64,000 nucleotides of DNA, from the NCBI GenBank assembly GCA_036186865.1, contig AP025043.1:37016539-37080538 (forward strand), in the 5' to 3' direction. The stretch's first letter is position 1. Every line of letters starts with the position of its first letter. Under the pieces are notes generated by a model. It was not told the DNA's origin. It saw only the letters and a program-made list of their open reading frames with translations, and searched no databases. Shown here piece by piece: positions 24,744 to 35,435 of this stretch. The position numbers were made by a program, and so were the translations under genes. This DNA is from Eustoma russellianum (Eukaryota > Streptophyta > Magnoliopsida > Gentianales > Gentianaceae).

Positions 24744-24907
24744 TTGGAGCAAAAAGGTGAAATCTCTCATTTCGGGGGTTTTCACTGCGCAGCTCCAAGG
24801 GGCATGTGTGTAGGATACAAGTCAGGAGCCCAAAAGTCTTCTAGATTGAGTGAAATCCGATACAGTGACCCACACAAGGTGTCCTCGGAAACAAGACCCT
24901 CGGAGTC
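24744..24907 (-). mobile_element. SINE-B copy, 5'-truncated, with TSD
   Basis: 164 bp. The coding-sense 3' end is CCTTTTGCTCCAA and the tRNA-like head is missing. It is flanked by GTAAAGAATTTATC (24730-24743) and GTAAAGAGTTTATC (24908-24921). Unit B has the single unfilled site GTAAAGAACTTATC at 22582-22595. Confidence 0.87.
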
Positions 24908-25647
24908 GTAAAGAGTTTATCACTTCATGTTTTATTACTATTTTTATTTTCTTTTACTTTTACAGCGATTGTACCTCACTAGCCGTCACAACTCAATTAG
25001 TCAATTATACATATAGCGATTGAGAATATGACTATGATTTTTGACTTTTAAACTAAGTTATATTTCGTTTTATTTGAGCTTAATTATCCGAATGAATAAG
25101 TTTAGTACAATCAAGTATCTATTTAAACTATATCATCTAATATGTTATTTGTCTTATTTCTCGTAACATCTTCTTTGATATAATATATTAGATTTTCACA
25201 AATAGCATGTTTATTTTTATGTAAAAAATTATTTTTATTGTAGGATAAAAGTATGAAAAAGAAAAAAGAAAAAAGAAAGTTTTATTCAAAAATCATGTTA
25301 GAAAATATACCCTCAAACATGTTCAAGTTCTTCGTTACATGATCTTTTATCTAATCTTTTATTCCATCTTCTATCACATTAGATAAGATTATACTAGATA
25401 TACTAGTTTGACATTATTTAAAATATAATTAACTTGATTCTATCTAGTATGATACATGATACGATAGAGATTGAGATAAAAAAAATCTCCGTTACGCGAG
25501 CTAGTGATTTTGGACGGCTGGAGGACTAATATATTTATTAGGCAAACCTAACTTATGGCTCCACCTATGACTATCAATATCTTGGTGCATATTTATCCTT
25601 CCTGGGTTGTTAAGAATATGTGGACGACTAACGTTTAAAAAAGAAAA

Positions 25648-25745
25648 GAGGTATTGTTTGTCTGCCGCTCACATTCTCCAAACTTTAGCGAAAGCTTTTG
25701 TTGTCGTTGGGATATACTGAATATGCGTTGTTATTATTGTTGAAC
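25648..25745 (+). repeat. LINE/RTE 3'-tail fragment
   Basis: GGTATTGTTTGTCTGCC, GTTGTCGTTGGGATATACTG and a TTATTATTGTTG tail parallel the LINE end at 11175-11258. Confidence 0.6.
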
Positions 25746-26404
25746 TAACAGTTTTTTTTTTCTTATTTGTTTTCTGCGCATCGATTAATAATCAACTATT
25801 CATATGGTAAAAAAATTCGATATAACTTAATCATAAAAACCATTACACTTCTTAACAAAAACCAAGATTCGAATCATACTCTTTTTCTGTGTGCGTGTGA
25901 TAAAATTTGTTATGAAAACGTACTCATACAGTAAAGATTGTATCTTGGCTGCCATAAAATATGTTGGGATATAATGACAGTAGTCTTTTGTCAAGTTTAT
26001 AATGTGTTACAATAAGGAAAGATCATTTTTTTTTTCATATATGATAATTATAAAAGTAAATGCAATAATATATTATGATCATATGATATGCGTGGACATT
26101 TAGAAACTCACAACCCAAAAAGGAAAGAAACAAAAAACCAAAAAAGAAAGAAGAGTAATCCATACTTAGAACCAATTTTAAGGATCTTCACCAAATATGC
26201 AAGCCACGCACTTGGTAGGAATATTTCTTTTCATACAAAAATCATTGTTGAGTAAAAATAAATATCAAGGTAAAGCTATGTTTCTCTACCATCATTGTTG
26301 AGTGTATCCTTTCGAGTATTGATAAAGTTTACTTAAAAAAGCAGCAAGTTATACCCATAGCCTGATCTAATTATTTTCTAGTGGTTTTGTATTTCAATCT
26401 ATTT

Positions 26405-26585
26405 ATGAGCGGAATTTTTCACTGGATGTACTTCTTATATTGTGAATTAGTAGTTGGTCGACACAGTTTGACACAATTTTCATTATGAGTCATCGGAAAA
26501 CAACTTTTGTGTATTTCTAACACACGGAAATGGTTGTGTACATCCGACCCTCATACTCCGCTATAGGCGGGAGCCTCTTTGTGTA
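26405..26585 (+). mobile_element. SINE-A copy, partial
   Basis: Family strings CTTCTTATATTGTGAA, TTTTCATTATGAGTCATCGG, TTGTGTACATCCGACC and TATAGGCGGGAGCCTC. Both ends are eroded. Confidence 0.75.
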
Positions 26586-26694
26586 GGAGGGGAATTTGTT
26601 CCGAGTCCTAATCTTACGACTACAGACAATATCTTTAGGAGTTGGAGCAAATTCGTACTCGGATTTATATACGCACCAAAAGCCGTATATATGG

Positions 26695-26893
26695 TACCGC
26701 CAATACAGTGTATATGGACGCAAAACTTCCAATATATTTAAAGTTGAAATTTAATGTATACACCAAATCACGGGGTATATGATACATTAAAAATGATGTA
26801 CATGCCACTGCCAATACAATGCAATAGGCGCTACAGTTCCAATTAATTCAAAGTTGGAATTTAATACATACAGGGATCACTGTATTTTTAGGA
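26695..26893 (+). repeat. imperfect tandem duplication, about 115 bp unit
   Basis: GCCAATACA, TTCCAAT, TTCAAAGTTGGAATTTAAT and ATACA recur in the same order in two halves (from about 26698 and 26818). Confidence 0.6.
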
Positions 26894-27096
26894 AAAGAAA
26901 AACTTGTAATTTGCAGCAAGTACGTCTTAGAGCCTTGGTCACGACCAAATTATGTCACATATTATATATTTGGGTGCAAGTCAAATTTTTTTTTTCCCCG
27001 ACGAAAAGTTATGGGATTCTTTGACTTCTATTACCATTTTGGGCCGAAGGTATTTAAGAACTACTTACCAACAGTCCTAAAAAGTGAATTTTTAGG

Positions 27097-27276
27097 AGAC
27101 CAGATCTCTTCATCGCATCATATCTCACCGCGCTGCTCACCGTATGACACGTGGCAGCAGGGGATGGTGAGGACTAGATGAGAGTCACCCATATCTAGCT
27201 TCACTATCTACTGCTGCTATGTGCTGCGTGGTGAGCAGCGCGGTGAAGAAGAGTACGGTGAGAAGATCCAAACCCG
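27097..27276. mobile_element. Mutator-like foldback MITE, copy 3
   Basis: 180 bp, flanked by the perfect 9 bp repeat ATTTTTAGG (27088-27096 and 27277-27285). The left arm retains GACACGTGGC. The right-arm equivalent is mutated. Confidence 0.87.
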
Positions 27277-27484
27277 ATTTTTAGGCCCATGTCATCATGT
27301 TTTTGGAGCTTGGCATCCAAAACGGCTTGTTATCATGTTTTTTTAATGGATTATGCTTATTAGTATTCAGTATTATCGAAGCTTTGGTATCTGTTCGTTA
27401 ACCAGGTTGATTAAGTGAGTAGGTTTGTTATATTGGTCTAATAAAAACTTAGTTTCGAATTATACTTTAATGACTCAAATTCAT

Positions 27485-27669
27485 CCAGTCGATTTTAGGT
27501 CTAGCGTCTGTTCAGATCTGACATCCTCACTATGAATAAGCACTTTGTCTAGTCGATTCTAAGTCTGATGTATGTTCAGATCCGACGCTGTCACTATAAA
27601 TGAGCACTTTGCCTAGTCAATTTCATATCTAATGTATGTTTGGGTTCGACGTTGTCACTATGACCAAGC
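27485..27669 (+). repeat. 64 bp minisatellite, three units
   Basis: Units at 27485-27548, 27549-27612 and 27613-27669 (last partial), each starting CYAGTCRATTYTA and containing TGTTCAGATC and TCACTATGA. Non-coding. Confidence 0.9.
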
Positions 27670-27964
27670 TATTAAATTTCTAAAAATTTTACTGCATTGC
27701 AGATTCAAACATTCACTCAAGCAGCATGGAAGTCAAATTTATCAACAAATCAGATTTACTATCTGAGTGACGGATTTCGGTTTTGTCATTAGATTTCAAG
27801 ATTTTTTCGTGCCGAGGATGTTTTTTTTTTTATTTGAAGCAAATGTCCAGAAGTTATAAAAATTAGTATGACGTGATCTATATGGGACATTGACTCATCC
27901 AAAGCTACAAGTAATGTTCAATGGCCAGAAATCCTAACATCTTTTCTTTCTCGCACATCTTTTC

Positions 27965-28240
27965 ATTTTCAATAGAGTTAAGGATAAATTCTTTTTTGAC
28001 TTTTGAATATGATAGAATAAAACAAAATGACTTACTAAATTACCTGCGCTTCTTATATTGTGAAGTAGCAGTTAATCAACACAGCTTGACGCTATTTTCA
28101 TTATGGATCATCGGGAAACAACTTATGTGTGTTTCTATCACATAGGTATACTTGCGTAGATCCAATCCTCCATAATCCGTCATAGGCGGGAGCTTCAAAA
28201 ACAATGGGGGTAATGTTGTTGTTGTTAAGTTTCCTTAGGT
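27965..28240 (+). mobile_element. SINE-A copy, full length
   Basis: Runs from TTTTCAATAGAGTTAAGG through GCGCTTCTTATATTGTGAAG and GGATCATCGGGAAACAAC to GGGGGTAATGTTGTTGTTG. Confidence 0.82.
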
Positions 28241-28285
28241 AAACTGGATATGCGTGCGTCCTCCAGTAATGTAGCTCATTAATAT

Positions 28286-28466
28286 GGGTTGGGATCTCCT
28301 TACCCCCACTTTCCTCACCTCTTTTGTGACCGCACGACACGTGTCAGCAATGGGGGTGGTGAGGCTAGATGAGGGTCATCTGCATCTAGCCTCACCACCC
28401 CCTTGCTGTCACGTGTCGCGCGGTCACGCGTCACCGCATCCCCTTGCGATGAGGGGATCCTATCCC
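28286..28466. mobile_element. Mutator-like foldback MITE, copy 4
   Basis: 181 bp, flanked by the perfect 9 bp repeat CATTAATAT (28277-28285 and 28467-28475). Both arms carry CACGTGTC. The arms are almost fully complementary around a GGGTGGTGAGGCTAGATG / CATCTAGCCTCACCACCC centre. Confidence 0.92.
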
Positions 28467-28811
28467 CATTAATATAGTTGGAACAAAAGGATGTTCAATT
28501 TCTTTTTGTCCAATTATCTTGTATATGAAAAGCATGGCTCTTCTATAGAGAAGAATCAGGGAGTAGTCTGCACTGGAATATGTAGTACCGAAGGAGAACT
28601 TAGTGTGATTTCTATCTCATGATATAAAAGCAAGCAAATAAACAGCGTGCTGTTGATTGTCTAATAGTCAGCATTTTGCTATATTTACTGCACATATTAT
28701 GTCTTTTTTAATAGGCAACACATCATCTACATCCTCACTTGTCCCTCTCCATAAGTATCACAAAACTGTCTCTTTGTCAAATCAGCCTTAGGCATAGTGT
28801 GCTGGTGAACT

Positions 28812-29072
28812 TGGAGCAAAAGGCTATATCTTGACCGTGAGGATCCCTACCGCCCCATCTGCAAGGGGCATTGTGCAGGATGCAAATCAGGAGCCCAGCG
28901 TCCTCCTAGTTTGGGTGAGGACTTACGCAGTGACCCATACAAGGTGTCTCTCCACAAACCAAACCTTCGGTCTAGCAGCAGTGGAACACCCACACTGTGC
29001 ATGTTTCTGGAATCGAACTCTTGACCTTTTGAAGCAAATCCCAATTCGAATACCAACTGAGCTATGTCCTGG
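28812..29072 (-). mobile_element. SINE-B copy, full length, with 22 bp TSD
   Basis: 261 bp tRNA-derived SINE. The minus strand starts GGACATAGCTCAGTTGGTAT (A box TAGCTCAGTTGG) with AGTTCGATTCC (B box) about 47 bp on. It ends CTTTTGCTCCA with no poly(A). A perfect 22 bp direct repeat flanks it (28790-28811 and 29073-29094), starting AGGCATAGTGTGC. Confidence 0.93.
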
Positions 29073-29189
29073 AGGCATAGTGTGCTGGTGAACTGTTTGT
29101 ATTATGGGTTTGTTTTGGGGTCGTGTTTGAATTTTTCAGACCACAGAACTCGAGGGACTGAATCTTTGGCATTTGCAAAGCTAGTGTAT

Positions 29190-29207
29190 CCCCCCCCCCC
29201 CCCCCCC
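29190..29207. repeat. poly(C) run followed by (TCC)n
   Basis: Eighteen C residues, then TCCTCCTCCTCC. Confidence 0.95.
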
Positions 29208-29810
29208 TCCTCCTCCTCCCTCTCTCTTGCAGCTTGTTATTCCAGATTCTTTGCATGGACTATTGTTTCTTTGGAAGAGTTATTAACTTGAAGATCTAAT
29301 GGAAGTCTTGAGGGCTCGTTTGGGATTTGTGTTATTTAATATTGGATATATACTATGGTGCTCTATCAGTTGAGCACAATGCAAGACTTCATTCAATGCT
29401 TGATTGGGATATTATATGGAAGGTTTATGCTGGAAATCTTTCTCCACTGGTTAGTACCGTGCATCCAAAAATATCGTCACAGTTGACTTTTCAACGATGT
29501 AAATTGCATTGTTCGATGAATGATAACTGTGACAATATGAGAGTAATTTGTAAAATGATATCCAAATTAATATTGGATACTTCACAAACGATATTTAAGC
29601 ACAAATCAATCTAAAATCAGAGGCTTCATTCATAAAAGTCCCCGGCCACACATCAATGTCCCACCCCTGCCTCAATCTTATGGAAGAGTATAAGTAGTCT
29701 AGTGATAAACTTACTGTACGTAAGAACCAGAATTCAAATCTCACCACACACGTCTTGTGTTGAAAAAGAAAATTAAAAAAAAAACTGATAGAAAAACAGC
29801 AAACAAACAA

Positions 29811-29816
29811 ACATAC

Positions 29817-29877
<61 letters not shown>

Positions 29878-29915
29878 AATATGTATGTATGTATGTATAT
29901 GTATGTATGTATGAA
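29811..29915. repeat. palindromic (CATA)n(TA)n(TATG)n microsatellite
   Basis: CATACATACATA runs into about 40 bp of TA, then ATGTATGTATG. The two sides are mutual reverse complements, so the whole tract can fold back. It ends within 20 bp of the stop codon of the Cys-rich CDS. Confidence 0.93.
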
Positions 29916-29930
29916 AGAACATGGGAATGT

Positions 29931-30260
29931 TCACTTGTGCCTGCCACAACAGCAACAAGTAACACAATCTTTACACGAACAAGAAGGGCAATTGGGACAG
30001 TGACACAGATGCTTTTCCATAATCCTCGTCAAATGATCTGAGACAATCGAGCCACTGCTGTTGGAGCCACCGGAGTTTACCACTCCGGCCATCGGCAGCA
30101 CCACCTCGTGCATTCTTCTTTGTCCCGGACCACCACTCATCTCAGCCACTTCAGCAGCTTCCTCAGATTTGGCCATACCACAACTATTTGCACTTGCAAC
30201 ACCACATAACACAAAGAAGCTACAATATGCAGCTACGAGAATGATGCCAACTTTTGCCAT
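29931..30260 (-). CDS. small secreted Cys-rich protein, unknown family
   Basis: 109 residues. Residues 1-24 form a classic signal peptide (MAKVGIILVAAYCSFFVLCG, then VASA, with likely cleavage after Ala24). The middle (25-80) is Gly/Ser-rich and includes an RRM dibasic site (48-50). The last 24 residues hold ten cysteines (86, 88, 91, 94, 96, 99 and 102-105) and end GRHK. The frame is intact and a TATA-like CTATAAAG sits about 95 bp upstream. I do not recognise the family. It could be a secreted peptide precursor or a metal-binding Cys-rich protein. The clear signal peptide argues against chance, but expression is not shown. Confidence 0.6.
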   Translation of the reverse strand: MAKVGIILVAAYCSFFVLCGVASANSCGMAKSEEAAEVAEMSGGPGQRRMHEVVLPMAGVVNSGGSNSSGSIVSDHLTRIMEKHLCHCPNCPSCSCKDCVTCCCCGRHK

Positions 30261-30352
30261 TGATGTAAGCTATTAGCTTTTCTCTGCACATCAACATATA
30301 CACACACACATATTCACATATACGCAGATACACATATCTATAGATAGGAAAA

Positions 30353-30361
30353 CTTTATAGA
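30353..30361 (-). promoter_or_regulatory. candidate TATA box of the Cys-rich gene
   Basis: The minus strand reads GTCTATAAAG, about 95 bp before the ATG at 30260. It lies exactly on the edge of the foldback. An inverted copy lies at the other edge (30821-30828). Confidence 0.45.
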
Positions 30362-30828
30362 CTCTTCTTTGGAAACTAAGAATTCATATACGGCATGCAG
30401 CAGTTTCCTCCACGACAATATGAACAACTTAAAAATCACCGTCCCTGCTAAAGTGTTCTTTTGCGTGTTTCCTAGAGTAAAAGGTGAAATATCTCACTCC
30501 ACGGACCCACTATCCTAGCCTTTAGGAACATGTGTGGATGATGTAAATCAGGAGACCAGCGGCATCCTAGTTTGGGTGAGATCTTACGTGGGTAACTGCG
30601 TAAGGTCTCACCCAACCTAGGAGACCGCTGAGCTACTGTTACATCCTTTACACATGTTATTTGGGCTGAGACGTTAGAGACCACCGGGTGAGAGATTTCA
30701 CCTTTTGCTCCAGGAAACACGAAAGAACACTTTAGCAGGGACGGGATTTTTAAGTTGTTCATTTTGGCGTGGTGGAAACTGCTGCATGCCATATATGAAT
30801 TCTTAGTTTCCAAAGAAGAGTCTATAAA
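30354..30828. repeat. 475 bp foldback (inverted duplication)
   Basis: The left arm (30354 to about 30590) and right arm (about 30595-30828) are reverse complements over roughly 235 bp with few mismatches. Matched strings include ACTCTTCTTTGGAAACTAAG and CTTAGTTTCCAAAGAAGAGT, and CCCTGCTAAAGTGTTCTTT and its complement. The inner part of each arm is SINE-B-like (AAAAGGTGAAAT...CTCAC). A tRNA-like TAGCTCAGCGG lies at the centre on the minus strand. The outer 120 bp are not SINE. Confidence 0.92.
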
Positions 30829-31004
30829 ACAAAGAAATAAAGTTCATATTTTGCCGTCCTTTCGTTACGAGTAAGAAAGTTCTGCCGTTGGAACAGAAAA
30901 AATATTGGACGATTGATATCATCGAACTAGTTTAGTAATAGGAAACAATTGGTCGCTCTTTAAAATATTCTCTTGGTTTAAATTGAAGATATACATGTTA
31001 TTTT

Positions 31005-31145
31005 TGTGACATTGATGTCACGAGCTCGAGCCACGGAAACAACCTCTTGCACAAAGTGTATGGTAAAGCTGCGTATATCAGATTGCAAAGCAATACAACT
31101 ACTCTCCGGACACTGCGCAAATGCAGAAGCCTAGTACCTGCAACG
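31005..31145 (+). mobile_element. Au-like SINE copy
   Basis: GATGTCACGAGCTCGAGCC, GGAAACAACCTCTTGCA and GGTAAAGCTGCGTATATCAG follow the order of the widespread plant Au SINE. The 3' part is diverged. Confidence 0.6.
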
Positions 31146-31832
31146 TCCTCTATATATTATAGAAATCTTAATATAATAGAAAAGGTATCATAGAATTGTA
31201 ACTGTTTATATATATTTTTAAAAAAATATGATAATAATTTTAAGACAAATAAAATATACTAAGATAATATTTTTAGAACGGACGAAACTATCAAACTGAA
31301 TACACTAATAGAAATTTCATTGGCGCATGGTTTTCTAATTTTTTTATGCGTGGAATATATCAATACATGCCCACTATTATATATGGATAAGTTAATACAT
31401 GAAATGGATACCATTATTCTATTATTTAAAGATGAAATAGACCAATACATCAATCAATCAATCAATCATATTCAGTATATCCTAACGTCAACAAAAACTA
31501 TCGTTATGATCGGAATGAAATAAACCAATACATGTCCACCCATAATAAATTTGAATCAGCATCTTTTAGTGTTGAGGTTTAGCCAGACTCTTTAACTCAT
31601 TGACACACTAATATTTGTTGGCCTTGATTCTAGAATTAGTATTCTCGACTTTCGTAGTAATAAATGTCCACTTTTAATATTTGTGTATATACAAAAATAC
31701 TATTTTCTCCTAATCAATTAAAAAATATTCTTAATACAGATGAAGTAATAATTAGCCATTCAATGTAGCACACCTCAACAAACAAAAACTTTTTTTTGGC
31801 TGCCCCTGTTGTACCGCGTCAAAGTGTGAGAC
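31146..31832. other. intergenic, nothing supported
   Basis: AT-rich. No domain, structured repeat or RNA gene was recognised. Confidence 0.4.
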
Positions 31833-32229
31833 TGTTGGGAAAATTGAGTATTTTCCCCACGACAACAAACTAGTGAAATGCATCAGTTTAGAATAAATGA
31901 ACTGGACAGAACACTAACAAAACTACCCGACAAATAATATTGAATACTACACTATAACAGAAATGAAAGCAGTAAAAAAATAATAAATAGAACAGAATAA
32001 TAAAAGAAATAAAGAAAGAAACACACCCGAATGCTTTGCCAATGGAGTTCAGCCAAGATAGCTTGATCTCCGAGCATTACTAGATTGCTTCCTTCTATTT
32101 ATATATAGGAGAAGAATAGAAGTTTTTGGGATGATTTATATAAGAGGAGGATGAGCTTATTTATAACTCTCAATCTCCCCTCCAACTTCATACATACCGG
32201 ATGTGGTATAAAAAATTTAGCCAAAAAAT
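31833..32229 (-). repeat. element 2 3' LTR
   Basis: Matches 36451-36845 along its whole length (e.g. GTGAAATGCATCAGTT, TTCAGCCAAGATAGCTTGAT). The inner end is uncertain by about 15 bp (CCAAAAAATCAACA against CCCAA). Confidence 0.85.
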
Positions 32230-32344
32230 CAACAAATCTCCACATTGGCTTAATTTCAAGCCCTACCAAATACAAAACTTATCAACAAAAAAAAAAAAAA
32301 TAGTCTTCTTGGTGCTTCCAAATGTTGCACTGTGAGGTGCCAAC

Positions 32345-33949
32345 TCAAATGTGCAAGATATTAACCAAGTATAAACAATGTTCGAACTTGGTCTTTGTAA
32401 CAACCTTGGTCAACATATCTGCAGGATTCTCCGTAGTATGAATCTTCTTAAGAAGTATCTCCTCTTCTTCGAGAATTTCCCGCACAAAATGATAGCGAAC
32501 ATCAATATGCTTCGTCCGTGCATGAAAAACTTGGTTCTTTGCTAAGTGAATAGCACTCTGACTGTCATAATACATTTCAAGTTGTTTCTTACCAACCCCA
32601 AGTCTTTAAGCAACACATAAAGCCAAATTGCTTCCTTCACAGTCTCTGTAATCGCCACATACTCTGCCTCTGATGTAGACCAAGCCACATTTGACTGCAA
32701 AGTAGACTTCCAACTAACTCGCGCTTTTGCCAAAGTGAACAAGTAGCCAGTTCTAGATCTTCGCTTATCCAAAGCCCCTGCATAATCAGAATCACAACAT
32801 CCAATTACGCATTGACCAAGCGATTCATCTCGCTCGAATGCCAATCTAATATCTATGGTATTTTGGAGGTACCGTAGAATCCATTTCACAGCTTACCAAT
32901 GAACCTTGCCCGAATCATGCATGTATCTACTAACAACACTAACAGACTATGAAATATCTAGTCTCCTACACACCATTGCATACATCAAGCTTCCAACTAC
33001 ATTTGCATACGAGACTTTCGCCATGTATTCTCGTTCTTCATCAGTTGTTGGAGACAAACGCTACTCAATTTCAAATGAGGGGCTAGTGGAGTACTTACAG
33101 GTTTTGTATCTTCGTACATACCAAACCGTTGTAGTACCTTCTGCAAATACTGCTTCTGTGATAGCCAAAGTTTACCCCTCTCTCTGTCCCTGCTTATCTC
33201 CATACCAAGAATCTTCTTGGCTTCTCCCAAATCCTTCATCTCAAACTATTTACTAAACTGAGCCTTCAAATTGTCAATATCCGCTTGGCTTTTTGCTACA
33301 ATCAGCATATCATCAACATATAAGAGTAAGTAGATGTAGAAACCATCTTGAAGTTTGCGCAAATACACACAATGATTGTATTTGCTTCTCTTATACGACT
33401 GACCCTTCATGAACTTATCAAATTGTTTGTACCACTGTCTCGGAGATTGTTTCAGTCCATATAACAATTTGGTAAATTTACAAACCCAATCTTCTTTACC
33501 AACAACCTTATATCCTTCTGGCTAAGTCATGTAGATTTCTCCTTCAAATCACCGTGTTTGAACGCAGTTTTCACATCGAGTTGAGGTAGCTCCAAATTCA
33601 ACTGTGCTACCAAGGCCAACAAAATTCTAATGGAGGAATGTTAAACAACTGGAGAAAATACCTCATTGTAATCAATTATCTCCCTCTGAGCAAAGCCTTT
33701 AGCCACCAACCTTGCCTTGTAGAGAACATCTTCTTTATGAGGAAATCCTTCTTTCTTTGCAAATACCCATTTGCATCCAATTGCCTTCTTATCTTCTTGT
33801 AGTTGTGCCAGCTTCCACGTATTGTTCTTCTTGAGAGATTGCATTTCTTCTTTCATTGCACCTGCGCAGCTTCCACTCTCTGAACTTAGAATAGCTTCTG
33901 AGTAGGTAGATGGAATGTCATCAACAACTGGAAGTGCATAGGCTACCAT
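32345..33949 (-). pseudogene. element 2 reverse transcriptase and RNase H
   Basis: Fragments in order: an RT N-terminal part (33949-33641, GCKWVFAKKEG and KARLVAKGF), the catalytic YVDD box (33467-33246), connection (33239-32997, KDLGEAKKILGMEI), RNase H (32889-32542, GCCDSDYAG) and the end (32575-32345, HIDVRYHFVRE, ADMLTK). Several frame changes and stops make it non-functional. Confidence 0.88.
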
Positions 33950-34076
33950 GTCAGCAAAACGAGTGGGCTTTTGAATTTCTCGTCGTTGCCTTCTAACTAC
34001 AATTGGCGCCGATTCCTGTTAAGGTCCTTGGGTAAAAACCTCTTCCTCATCTGACACTTCTTTTGCCATAGGAGAG

Positions 34077-35272
34077 TCACTTGGTGCTTCGTGCTGGGAT
34101 CACCACTCTTTGCTCAAACTTCACCTGCTTCGGAGTACACTCCACCTGCTGTAGATTACTATCATCTCCTTCTTGATTTACCTTGTTCAACATGGCAGAT
34201 TCATCAAAATTAACATCTTTGTTGATAATCGTCTTATTTGCCTCCAGACACCATAAATGGTATCCCTTCACTCTAGGATTGAAGCACATAAAAAGAGCCT
34301 TCTTTACCCTTGGATCCAACTTTGATTCAATCACATGATAATATGCAATAGAACTAAAAACATACAAAGAATCATAATCAGTTACAGGTTTTCCAGACCA
34401 TACTTCTAACAGAGTTTTGCCATCTATAGCAGATTATGGCAAACGATTGACGAGATGTTGAGCGTACGTCACAGCATCATCCCAAAATTTTCTGTCTAAC
34501 CCAGCATTAGACAGCATACAACAAACTTTCTCCACAAGTGTCTTGTTTATACGCTCTAACACGCCATTCTGTTGTGGTGTCTTTCTAACAGTAAAGTGTC
34601 GAACTATGACACAGTCTTGCCATACCTTCAAGAATGGATCACTCTTGTATTCTCCTCCATTATCTGTTCGGAGAACCTTAATCTTTCTTCCTGGCTGGTT
34701 TTCAACTTGAGCTTTCCACTTAAGGAAAATGTCAAGCATATCATCTTTGTTCTTCACACCCAAACTCTTCTTGAGAAATCATTAACAAAGGTGACAAAAT
34801 AATGTCTGCCTCCAATAGATGGAGTCTTGGTAGGTCCCCACACATCTGAATGCACATAATCCAGAATTCCCTTGGTATTATGAATCGCAGTGCCAAATTT
34901 CACTCTTCGTTGTTTTCCCAGAACACAATGCTCACAAAATTCAAGTTTGTAAGCCTTAGTACCTTTCAACAATCCTTGCTTGGCAAGAATTTGTAAGGAC
35001 TTTTCTCCAACATGTCCCAACCTTATATGCCATAGCTTAGTTGCCTCAGCATCCTTCTTTGTGCTAGAAGTTGCTACCGCTACTGCACCCACCAATGTAT
35101 TACATTGGTAGTAGTACAGATTGTTCTTCCTGATGCCTTTGAACATCACTAGTGCTCCTGAAGTTGCTTTAAGAACTTCATCTCGCATTGTCACAACTAG
35201 GCCTTTAGATTGTAAGGCCCCCAATGAGATGAGATTCTTCTTCAACTTCGGGACATATTGCACATCCCGCAA
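34077..35272 (-). pseudogene. element 2 integrase region
   Basis: A GAG-pre-integrase part (LWHIRLGHVGEKSL, CEHCVLGK), integrase start HSDVWGP, RTDNGGEY in the next fragment (34763-34434), NGVLERINKT with the third acidic residue, and the C-terminal part (34367-34077). Frameshift near 34755. Protease is not clearly kept. Confidence 0.85.
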
Positions 35273-35435
35273 AATTATGGTGGATCCATCATGATTTCAC
35301 AGCTTGATTGAACATGTCCCGGTTGTTTTACATGGATTATCATTACCCATGTAAACAACCACACCAACGAGTTCTTGTAATTCAAAGAACAATTCCCGAA
35401 TAGGACACATATGATAGGTACAACCTGTCCAATAT

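Larger units (their letters stand above)
22980..25830. repeat. tandem-array unit C and its distal extension
   Basis: The direct repeat of unit B runs to about 25303 (ATCATGTTAGA). Beyond that, 25490-25830 matches the end of unit A2 (12165-12500), so A2 and C share a longer right end than B. It contains one SINE-B (24744-24907) that is absent from B. Confidence 0.85.

Noticed and set aside
28990..29070. tRNA-like sequence (TAGCTCAGTTGG and AGTTCGATTCC on the minus strand)
   Set aside because: No anticodon stem or acceptor pairing could be closed. It is the head of a SINE with flanking TSD.
29757..30041. Plus-strand open frame over the Cys-rich locus
   Set aside because: It is mostly (CATA)n and (TA)n repeat and antisense to the better-supported minus-strand CDS.
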